NCBI GenBank assembly: GCA_030141605.1
Contig: JAQGDQ010000007.1
Location: 1-64,000, forward strand
Direction: 5' to 3'
Origin: Tubiluchus corallicola
Lineage: Eukaryota > Priapulida > Priapulimorpha > Priapulimorphida > Tubiluchidae
DNA length: 64,000 nt
A program made the position numbers and the translations under genes. Under the pieces are notes generated by a model that did no database searches, was not told where the DNA came from, and worked only from the letters and a program-made list of their open reading frames with translations. Each line of letters starts with the position of its first letter. The first letter of the stretch is position 1. Of this stretch, positions 1 to 12,200 are shown piece by piece.

Positions 1-67
1 TAAGCCGTTAACTAACTTGTAGTAAAACTAAGTCATAATTAAATTTAACTTACAATTGGTTTTCCAG

Positions 68-275
68 TTACTTACACGTGTGACTCGGGTTATTACAATG
101 GAAGATCTAAATGCCTGGAAAAACAGTCTGCAACTACCTCTTTAGGAGCAGCTTTGGCCAAGTGTCCTCAGCCTAAGAGAGTTTTACACATGACGTCACC
201 TCAAGACCTCATCAGACTGCAGACTATGTACTTTCTCAGTGACTATTATGAGCAATATGAAGGATATTACTCGTA
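68..275 (+). CDS. C-type lectin-like domain exon 1
   Basis: 208 nt. The acceptor is tttccag and the donor gtaagt directly after codon fragment TA. The frame reads YTCDSGYYNGRSKCLEKQS, followed by further residues with one more Cys, consistent with the N-terminal half of a C-type lectin-like fold. It starts in phase 1 and ends in phase 2. The next exon supplies the completing T, which avoids an in-frame TAG. The upstream exon is outside the window. Confidence 0.72.
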
Positions 276-3200
276 GTAAGTTATCATTTTTAAACTAAAA
301 GCTTGTATAACCACAACAGACATAGAAGATTTTTTAACACATTATTATCGTTACACAAAATATTCTTAGTTATTATTAAGCAAAGGAGACTTGTCAGGTA
401 AATAACTTACCTTTTTCTGTTGAATCATAAAGTGATAAAAAAATCAGAAGAAACAAGTTTTACAGTAAGTTTACAATATTCGTAATAAAAGGATGATTTT
501 AAGTTGTAAAAGATTAGTAATGAAGCACCCCTTTCTTTGACTCAGTAGCCATTAGACTAATTGTTTTTGTCTAATATAAGCCAGATTTGTAAGTTTTGGT
601 TTGTCACAGGTAAACGTGAATGGAACTTCATATTGTGAAATTTGTGGTTAATCATACTCTCAAACCAATGTTATAATTTTCTACTACACACTTTACAGCT
701 GTGGCTTCCCAAATGTTTCTACATCAATAAGAAGCTTCCTTGGTTGTCCAGTCCAGTCAAGTCATTTTTTCTGAATTAATTTAGCACTAACTTCATTTGC
801 TGTTTTTTAAGTTACAATAAAGGCAATGTTTGGCTTTCACCGAGGCTTTTGCGCGCGACTGGAGAGTACGAAACATTAGAAGGTGAAATCGTTGGAGCTT
901 TTGAAAGTCCAACAAAGCTCAACTGGATAGGATATTCAATCTGGTCAAATGAAGTGCATGCTCACGAAGAGGTATGTTGTAATGATCTTTATGCTGCAGC
1001 AGAGGTACTTTGCTCTTTCTTGTATGCTTCGAAAGTACTATTCAGTGCTCTTTTTTGTTTGCTGCAGCAAAAATAACTTTTACTGCTCTTTCTTGTAAAC
1101 TCTAGCAAAGGTGCTTTGTAGTGCCCTCTCTCTTATACACTCTAGTAGAGGTGCCTTGTTAGGCTCTTTCTTGTTTGCTTCAGCTAAGGTTCTTTATAGG
1201 GATCTTTCTTGCACATGCCAGCAAAGGTGCCTTTCAGGGCTATTTCTTGTACAATCCAGCATACGTGCCTCGTAGTTCTCTTTCTTACACTCTGCAGCAG
1301 AAGTATTTTGTAGTGCTCTTTCTTGTACTTTCTATTTGTAGGCGTCTTAGTAAAACTTACTGTTTCATCATCTTTAGCCTTTAGCAAAGCTTCGGATTCA
1401 CTTTGGTTTATTTTTCTTCCACCACCACAAAATGTAACGTTAGGTCCTGTTGAACCCAAATACTACTTTGTAATGCTACTTTCCGATTTTAACTAGTGCA
1501 CAATGATGTTACTGCGGATCTAATAGTGGCACATTAAACAATTTGTAATTATTTGTAATATCTAAAAAACAGTAAACTGCTGTTTTTTGTTTGTTGGTGT
1601 GACCCACTATTACAGGGTGAAAAACAGTAGCAAGCTCTATTTGTACAGGTTTCCACTGAATTGCAAAAAATGTCAGTTTTACCTGCTTTTAACTTTCATA
1701 ACATTGTTTATTTTCTTATTGTTTTTTAAAAAAGTAGCTGATTATTAGAGAAATGCCTTAGAATGCAGTTGAGCAAGGTTTTCCAATTAACCTGTTTTTC
1801 ACTTCATTTAAATAATTTGTAAAAAAATTTAATGGGTAATAGCAGCTAATGGGAAGTCAATGTACCTGCTGCTGTAGCTGCAACTTAACTAGCTATATTT
1901 TTTCGTATGAGCTTTTAAATATAGTTAGATGCTTTATCAAATCAATGGCTATAACCTAGCATAGCTTACTTCATTTTTTTGCTTTATGTTGCACTGCTGT
2001 TAGAAGCTCTTTCTTATGTACTCCAGCAGAGGCACCGTGTGCCAAAAGACATTTTCTTGTATGTTGTTAGTGCTTGTGGTCTGGATTAAATTTTTATTAT
2101 TATCAAGGCTAATTCTACGGGATGGAATACAGAGCTGGTAGAGGTGTCCAGACCACACACAGATGCAGAAAAAAATTGCCCAGAAACAGTTTTGCAGCCG
2201 TCACCTATCCAATTTCCTACCAGGCCTGACACATTTTACTTTGTCACCCGTCCACTTTCTGATCAGGCCTGATGCAGCTTCATTTTGCTTCCTATGCGCA
2301 CACCTAAACCAATCATCAAGTTCCTTCACACCAAAAAATTAATGTTGGAAAATTTTTTAATATGGACAAGCATTTGTTTACGCTGCCACTATTTAGAGTA
2401 TCAACGTCATCAAACGGACTCAATTCTGACAGATTTTGCTGGGTTTTATAGTCATTCTTCCATACTTTAACTACAGCCTATCTAAATAATTTTTGCTTTG
2501 TGAATAACAATTAACACATTCTATTATTTTGCTACATAGGACTGGGAAGCATATTGTGCTGTGTGGGTAGACGAACATGCAGGATACGTGGAAACTTTTT
2601 GTACTGCCACTCACCCTTTCATCTGTGAAGCAGTGTTTACATCTGACGAGATGGGTAATTTTATAGGAAAATTTCTTTTCTAAACAGAACTTACAACACT
2701 AATGAGCTGCTAGTGCACTGAAATTGTCATTATATTCTCACAAGCAACTAGATAATAGTGATTGGCGTAAATTATTATAGTTTTAATTTTATTGACCGAG
2801 CTTTACTATTCACTTAGACTTTCATTTAGTTATTTTGTGAATCAACTGGTATTCCATACATAACTGTGTTCGTGGTCATGCTTGTCGATGCTGCTTATCG
2901 AAGTACCGTTTTTCGTGATACCATATATTTATATACTTGTCGTCAACTGCACTAAAACGATTAATAAATGTACATAAGCATGAACACTTGCTGCCTTTGA
3001 AAGTGAGAGGATGATGTTCCAAACAAGGTGCATCTACTCTAGCTAACTCTAATGGTAAGCATCAAACATCATTTATGATTTTCCACCAAGGAATTTTCCA
3101 CAAATGATAGTTTCTGCTATTAAGGACTGATAAGGCTCGTGTACTCTTCCATGACTCAGATAGAAAGAATTTGACAAGTAACAATATACCTTTGCAGTTT

Positions 3201-6200
3201 AGTTTTGGCATAGAGACGTTTTTAAGCAAAAGCCAGGCCTCTTGGGAAGCTGGATTTATTTTAATATTTGAGAAAGACGTTAGAAAGTTTTAGCAATAGA
3301 ATTGTTGTGTGCAACTTTTGTAATTAGTGAAATCAGTTTAAAGTCGCGAATTGCTTCATTTTTTTACATATATGCTCATCTTGAACAAATAATGACGTCA
3401 TCCGGTTACCATACAATTCAGTTAAACACAAAGCTTTAGTCAACTAGAATATCGGAGTTTCTGAGTGAACTACAGAAGTATTGTAACTTGTGTTTTCAAT
3501 GTTATCCACCAGCTTATGTCATGTTTTTTCAAATGTGTCCGAAGCAAATCTCGCTAAGTGGGAGATATGAACTATTTAATTTTTTGCAATTTTAAACAAG
3601 GCATATTAAATACAATGAATGTTGTTCAAGAGTTGGCTTTCTTTTAACATTAGATAAACAAAACTAATAAAAAATGTAGCTTGAGTAGTGCTTCGGAATA
3701 GCAGTGTACCTGAAAACGTATTTTTATTGCTTATGTGTAATAATATAGATTCTATAATTATTATTGATAGTAGACACTTTTATACGCAAATGAGTCTAGA
3801 ATAAAATGTTTAAATGAATCGAACTGTAGCTTGCATACCTTTTGTTCTGCAGATGTCAGCACTGCTATCACAGAAAGTTCTACATACAGCAGTGAATCTG
3901 CATCTGCTGATTACACAAGCACTGATAACAGCTTAAGCTCTGAAGTTACTGAACATTCAACTATTTATAATACATCAAGCACCATGGAAACTACCAATGG
4001 TACTATATATAGCAAATTATAATTATTTTTTACTTTATTCTTCTATAAACTTATTTTTATTTTATTGCTACCATTAGTACCAGTACAGTTGTTCGCTGGT
4101 CAAACATACCTTATGTAATTTGTAGTGCTTAATTGAAAATATATACATGCGATGACAGAATAAAATTCTGTTTTTCTAACAATACAATTTCGAATTATCG
4201 TTAATGTCTAAGAAAATGAGACAATGTATGGTCGGCCGGTCGCAAAAAGGTGTTGCTAGTTTAGATTGAGTATTAAGACAATTTATATCTAATAGAAATA
4301 AATTGCAAAAGTCTACTTTGAAGGCTCCCTCTACTCATGTTATACAAAGGTCAATCGAGCATGTAATGCTTTACAGTTACTCTATGATAACCACACGTAC
4401 AACTGGGATCCACATTGTTGCCGGTTGCATGTGTGACTGCTAAGATCATTCAGTTGCAAAAGCCTAGCTCTTAATCTTGTATGATGTGTAACATTTTATA
4501 AAAGCCATATACATAGAATTATCAATAACAGTAAGAGTTTATAAATACTGTGTGTTTTTATTTTTTGGAAAAACTTTAGATAGATGAGCCTGCTCTGATG
4601 TTATCAGATAATTGTTCCATTCAGTCACTGATACAGGCATAAATCTGGACGAAACTTAAACTGCACCAATCTGTATGCTAACCTCTTGTAAGACCTAAAG
4701 TTTTTGAGCCATGCTGATATAAAAGGTTTCCAGCAGGAACTAATGCAGAAAAGTCAATGGAAAAATATCACTTTGAAACATTTTAGCATTAAACTCATAC
4801 TAATTTTGTCATTCAGCTCATAGTGATCGAAGCATTTTGATAATGGGCTTATAGTAATGTGTTACAAGAATTGTTGCACAACTTCAACTCTGAGTGTGCA
4901 TTGGGAAGTAAGGATTAACATCGAACATTCGAAATTGATTTGAACCTAAAATTATGGATTCCAATAATTCAGCACTTCAACTACATACATTCTTTATCAT
5001 TAAAATGTTTCAAAAAATTCTGCCATCAGCACAATCTACATGCAATTTCTGTTCACAATTTTTCCTAAGTAATTATTAGTGTTTTTACTGCACCTTACCG
5101 CATAAAATCAAATAATATGAATGATCTTTTGTGAGACAGATTTTTAATAGTAATTCAAAAATTGAATTTGAATTCGATTTGGATTCAAAAATGCTGAAAT
5201 TTAGTTTTATTGGAGTTCAAAAGTCACAAATTCGATTCAATTCGAATTTGCTTTCTGATAGAGAATGGAGAATGCTAACCCCTACAGGGAAGTGTCATTG
5301 GGTAGTGTACACTATTCAAGTGTGGCAGTTGAAGCCACACACTGTATCCCACTCTTCAAATTAAAACGACCTACTGATGAACTTTGTAATTAACTGTACT
5401 ACATCCTGAGCAGCCTACTTTTTTATAATCTAGATATCAGCACTGCAGCCACAGAAAATCCTGTATATAGCAGTGGATCTGTGTCTACTGATTACACAAG
5501 CACTGAAGTTACTGAACAGTCAACTGATTATAGTATGTTAAGCACCATGGAAACTAGCACAGGTATTATCAAAGTAAACATTGACTTAAATTTAAAGCCC
5601 GTAACTTTTTTCCTCAATGTGGATTACAGTAAATTTTCAATATGTAAGTAATAGTAACTGTTTTACGTGTACATCACAAAAACAACCAAAATGCTGCTCA
5701 AGAGGATTTTCGAACTAATTAAAACCTCAGCATATGTTTATTTTGCAGATGTCAGCACCATTGTCTCACAAACTTCTATGTACAGTGCTGAAATTGTGTC
5801 TACTGATTACACAAATACAGACAACTCCTTGACATCAGAAGCTAGTGAACAGTCAACTACTTACAGTATGTTAAACACCATGGAAACTAGCACTGGTACT
5901 GTCAATAACATATTATTATTAATCTCATATTATATTTCTTTGATATTGTGGAGTGACTGCTTCTTCTTTCTGAAATGAATTTATCGGTACCTATTATTTT
6001 GCAGACGTCAGCACCAGTGTCACAGAAAGTTCTACATACAGCAGTGAATCTGTATTTACTGATTATGCAAGCACTGGTAGCAGCTTAAGCTCTGGAGCTA
6101 CTGAACAGTCAACTGTTTACAGTATGTTAAGCACCATGGAAACTGAAACAGGTACAGTCAACAGCTAGTCTGTGTTATTTTTGTACATCATATTTTTCAG

Positions 6201-9200
6201 TTAAGGTAGTGTTGTAGCAAACAGCACATTATAAACAGCTAACTCATGTGTATATGGACATAGTACGGTTGAGTAAGGCTGTATAAAACTGAGAATATAA
6301 ACACCTACAATAACTACCAGACACAGTCATTTGACCATTGTTTATCTGTTAAGAAATTAGAATGAGTTTTAGTATAAACATACTATTTTAGTTTATGAAT
6401 AATCTTTGTAGTGATAGTGCAGTTGTTTTTAATTAGTGCAAACTGTTTAAATCTCCGATAATTTTCTTTTCTGCAACTCTAAGCATTTCAAAGAAACAAG
6501 AGTGGTAATTATAAGTTTTTTAATCGTATAATCTTTAATCTCTTTTCTGTTTCTATTCTATCTGCCTTATAATGGTGTGCCAATTGTTAAAAGAATACAA
6601 ATGGCCTCAAAGTTGTGTGTCTGCTTCTGCCACCTCTTAAATAGGTGCTCTTGAATGGGAAATTGTTCAGAATATTTAATTATGAATTGCAAAATTACTT
6701 ATTTCTCTTTATGCAAGGCTTATCAGAGTGTAAGACCTTTTGCATTTCTTCTATTACATTGAATTTCTTAAATGATGGGAAAGTGATGGCATTTGCACTT
6801 TCACTCGCAGGGGAAGTTTATATTTACAGTAACCAGCAATCATTTTACATAGTTTGCATCGCAATTACAATTACAGTAAAATAGTTTAAACAGTTAAAAT
6901 TTAAAATATCTAGGTTCTGGATTATTAAATATTAAAATTTATTAATAATAATATTAGAATTTAAAGTCCTGGATGAGTTCTCAGTCCTTCTCAGTTCCTT
7001 TTTTTTAGCAGATGTCAGCACCAGTGTCACAGAAAGTTCTACATATAGCAGTGATTACGCAAGCACTGATAGCAGCTTAAACTCTGACTCTGCTGAACAG
7101 TCAACTGATTACACTGTGTTAAGCACCATGGAATCTAGTACAGGTACAGTCAGTAGCTAAACTGTTAATTTTGCATACGAAACACTGAACACCCCCAGGA
7201 TGCTTAGCCAATACCCATGTAAATACACCTGTCCTCCATGGAAAAATAGCCAGCATGATGAGTAAGACCACTGACGGTGAGACGTAAACACTGTGGTTAC
7301 CCAGCCATTTATGAAGCAGGCTTAGTGTTGCTAAACTTCAGTTGGTAAGCACTGACAGTGACCGCTCAGCTATTGCTTCCTTCAACCTGAATATGTTGCA
7401 AGTCAATAATGTAATAATTGTGATTCAAACAGCCTGAAGGATGTGATGGTGACAATGACGATGACGATGATGTCTATATTCCTAATGATATTTAATGTAA
7501 AATATTGGCACTATTTCTTTTTCTTTTGTGGTGCTTTTTGAGCAAAATAACTTTAAGAGATATAATAGTATCTACAAAAAGGTCCTGCATGAGTTCTCAT
7601 CCCTCCCAGTAGAACACCTTACATGATTTACATTTTCTTCAGTGATCTTTGCTAACTGTTTATCACAAGTAACTTTTTATTTTCTTTTTTAGCGTTTTGA
7701 ACAGTCATGTAATAGTAGTCAACATACAGTATCTTAGTGATTAAATTCTACTGGCGGCTTGTATCCTGCTAATGAAATGTACAAGTGCACGTGGTCTTTA
7801 TTTGTGAAAAAATTGCATTAGGAGGAATACAGAGCTTTTTATTAGAATTGTTTGTCTGTTCCACATGCGCACGTTGTTTATGCACGCAAGTTGTTTTTGC
7901 GACTCTCCCTGCTGCAGAAGCAATTTCTCTTGCGTTTCTATATTAAAATGATGATGAATTATCTGGTAGATTAACAAAAATAAAAATGATACCGATAAGT
8001 TAAAGTTAATGTTTTTTTCTTTTTGGCATTTAAAGCCCTGGGAATATGGTGTCAGACCCTTTTACAGATATTTTGGTGTAAAAGTTATTATTTCTGAAAA
8101 TTAGTATAGATTTCTCTATTTACATAATTATCTGCACTGTACTGAACGAATGATTTATTGGTTGCACAATTTTTCGAAGTTTTAAATAACATGGGTAAGT
8201 GTATCCATTCTATGCTGCCTTGCTTATTGTAATCAAATGGTAAGTACTGTTGCTTTTTCCATATGGTACTAACTTTTTGTCTAAACTAGTGCCATGCCAC
8301 ATAAGTTAGGTACTAAACCAAGTTTGCAGGTAAGTATAAATGTTTTTGTCGTTCACATCAGGAAAACATCCTACCATTCTTTGCCTTTTGTCCATCAAAA
8401 AGTGTATGTGAAGGTGCACATACTTGGGTGTGTATAAGGTATGCCTGTGAATGTGTATGAAGTGCATGTGTGCCTGTTAATGTGTCGCCATGACATGCAT
8501 GTGTAAATGTAAAGTGAATGCACTGTGTTTGCAAACTGAGCATATGCTTCGCAATATGCATATTTTGGTTGCTTCTCTGTTTCAAAAAATACTTAGCCAG
8601 TAAACATTGACTTCAATTTAATGCTCATACCTTTTTTCTTCAAAGTGGATTTCAAGGGATTTTCAATATGTAAGTAAGAATAACTGTTTTACATGTACAT
8701 CACAAAAACAACCAAAATGTTGCTCAAGAAAATTTTCAAACTAATTAAAACCTCAGCATACGCTTATTTTGCAGATGTCAGCACCACTGTCACACAAACT
8801 TCTATGCGAAGTGCTGAAATTGTGTCTACTGATTACACAAATACTGACAAAACCTTCACCTCAGAAGCTAGTGAACAGTCAACTGATTACAGTATGTTAA
8901 ACACCGTTGAAACTAGCACTGGTACTGTCAATAAGATGGTTTTATTAATGTACATATTATATTTGTTTGATATTGTGGAGTGACGCCTCCTCATTTCTGA
9001 AATGAATTTAGCCGTATCTTGTGTACCTTTTATTTAGCAAATGTTAGCACCAGTGTCACAGAAAGTTCTACATACAGCAGTGAATCTGTATTTACTGATT
9101 ATACAAGCACTGATCACAGCTTAAGCTCCGAAGCTACTGAACAGTCAACTGTTTACAGTATGTTAAGCACCATGGAAACTGAAACAGGTACAGTCAACAG

Positions 9201-12200
9201 CTAGTCTGTGTTATTTTTGTACATCATATTTTTCAGTTATAGTAGTGTTGTAGCAAACAGCACATTTAAAAAAAATAACTCATTTTTTCTATGACATTGA
9301 ATTTCTTAAACAATGGGAAAGTGATGGCATTTGCACTTTCACTCACAGTGGAAGTTTATATTTACAGTAGCCAGCAAACATTTTACGTGGTTTGCATCGC
9401 AATTACGGCTTACAGTAAAATAGTTTAAGCAGTTAAATATTAAAATTTAATAATGATATTATTAAAATTTAAAGTCCTGGATGAGTTCTCACACCCTCTC
9501 AGTGCCTTTTATTTAGCAAATGTTAGCACCAGTGTCACAGAAAGTTCTACATACAGCAGTGAATCTGTATTTACTGATCTCAGCTTAAGCTTTGAAACTA
9601 CTGAACAATCAACTGTTCACAGTATGTTAAGCACCATGGAAACTGGCACAGGTACAGGGCAACAGCCAAACAGTTATTTTTGTTTATTTCTTTCAGTATG
9701 CAGCGGCGTATAAAGATTTCACAATGCCCTAGTCTGATAGATCTGTCCTGCCCATCTGTTTTGTGAATTTATAATTGATTATGTACTGAACAGGTTCAAC
9801 AATTACATGTAGTGTATTAGTAGTAATATTAACCTAGTTTCTTAATGATCTTTGTTCGTTATATGGCAAATATATAGTAACCGGTTTCAATAACTGCCTG
9901 TGGTATGTTATACAATGCCTGTTATACAGTGCCTAAAATGTAGTGCCCCCAAGTGTGGTGCCTTTGGTACCCTAGGCTATAGCCTAATTAGCCTATTGGT
10001 TAATATGCCCCTGTCAGTATGGTAGCAAGCACCACATTATAAAAACATAATTTGTATATATATAGATATGTGTGTATGTATATATATATATATCGAGATA
10101 ACCATAACTCAGAATAAAGTTTTGAAACCAGTTGTATGTGTGTGAGTACAAGTTTGGAATGAAATTTTTAAATGAATCGAACTGCATACATTTTATTATG
10201 CAGATATAAGCACTACTGTCACAGAAAGTTCTACGTACAGCAGTGAATTTGCATCTACTGCTTACACAAGCACTGATAACAGCTTAAGCTCTGAAGTTAC
10301 TGAACAGTCAATTGATCACAGCGTGTTAAGCACCATGGAAACTAGAACCGGTACAGCCAATAGTGAATTATTATTTCTATGTATTCTATATTATTTTGAT
10401 ATGTTTTTTCTTGGACATAGAGTATTGACTGCTTTTTATGTTTCTTACAGTTCTGCATAATGAGCAACACATAATAGGGCAATCAGTGGAAGCTTGGTAT
10501 TTCTAATTACAAGACAAACTGGCTTACAGTCATGATTATCAACTCTTACAGACACAATTAATACAAAATGTCACCTGTAATTTTGCTTGCCAATCACTTT
10601 TATGTTCCTTTTTTCTGACTCGAAACAATTTGTCGGACAAAGTGAAAAACCTAACACAGTGATTAATATTTTTAAGCTAGCTATATGTTGCATGGCTTCA
10701 TACTGAAAAACAGCAAGAATCAGGACAGAAAAAAGGCAATTACGAAATAGTTTTTTTGTATGGTATTTGGTATTGAACGTTTCACACGGAACTGCATGAC
10801 TGCACACCTCTAACCAACTAAGAAATTGCAGACTACTGTCATGCGACATACCATGCACTCGAGTGGCATGATTGAATCTAGTTTCCATGTGAAATTAAAT
10901 AGATAAATTTGATTTTGTATGCTAGTAAAATGGCAATATTTCTTCACAGTGTAATTGAGCAATCATGAAACTTCATCAAATCAAATTCATTAATAAAATG
11001 TTTCAGTAGTATATTCATTTCGCTACTTAGAATAGAAGTAAAGAAATTTGAGGGTAATAATAAACACAGTCAAACTTCTTTATACTGCCTACTTATGGAC
11101 TGCAGAAAAAAGCTGGCATTAAGGGAGTTTATTATTATAATAAGGTACGTTATTACATGCATGTCTGTGCAAATATAGACATTTTGTTTTATCAAAATAT
11201 GGTCTTTAAGTGAGGTTGACATTATAAAGGTGGGCAATATAGCGAGATTTGAATGTAGCTATTGACAATATTTTTAAATTTATATATTTTTATATTTGGT
11301 TATTTTATTTTGCTTTTCTATTACTTTCTGTCTTAATTTTATTTCAAATGCAAGTTGTGTATATTCATATTGGCAGATTCGACTTTTGCCATAGAATAGA
11401 TAATACTTTTTGCCAGTTTTCCGACAATCATTGAACATTATTTTAGTTTTTTAGCAGTTTACAACTGATGCAGCGAACTCTAATAAAATTTATTGAAATG
11501 AATTGAATTGCATCTTGTACACCTAATTCTGTTGTTTTTTCATGAGGCAGACCAGCCTAATGAAGCACATTAGTATTACAGTCAACAGAAGATGCTAACG
11601 TTAACACAGCGTTTTTTCTTTTGCAGCTACCACTGTTACAGAAAGTTCAACACACAGCAGTGAATCTACATCAATCTACAGCTAAACTAGTATTTTTGTT
11701 TATCCTTTTTTTCACTAGGGTGGATGGTAGCAGTCCAGTTATAACCATAAATACATATTTTGAAATATGTAAAATTGTATTTAGAGTGACTTTAATTTTG
11801 CAGATGTCAATATCAATGTCACAGAAAGTTCAACATACAACAGTGAATCTGCATCTACTGATTATACAAGCACTGATAGCAGCTTAAGCTCTGAAGCTGC
11901 TGAACAGTCAACTGATTACAGTATGTTAAGCACTGTGGAATCTAGTACAGGTACAGTCAGTAGCTAAACTGTTATTTTTGCATACAAAATACTGAACAAT
12001 CAATTTTAAATTTATAGGTTCTGGATTATTAAATATTAAAATTTATTAATAATAATATTAGAATTTAAAGTCCTGGATGAGTGCTCAGTCCTTCTCAGTA
12101 CCTTTTATTTAGCAGATGTCAGCACCAGTGTCACAGAAAGTTCTACATACAGCAGTGAATCTGTATCTACTGTTTACACAAGTACTGATAAGAACTTAAG

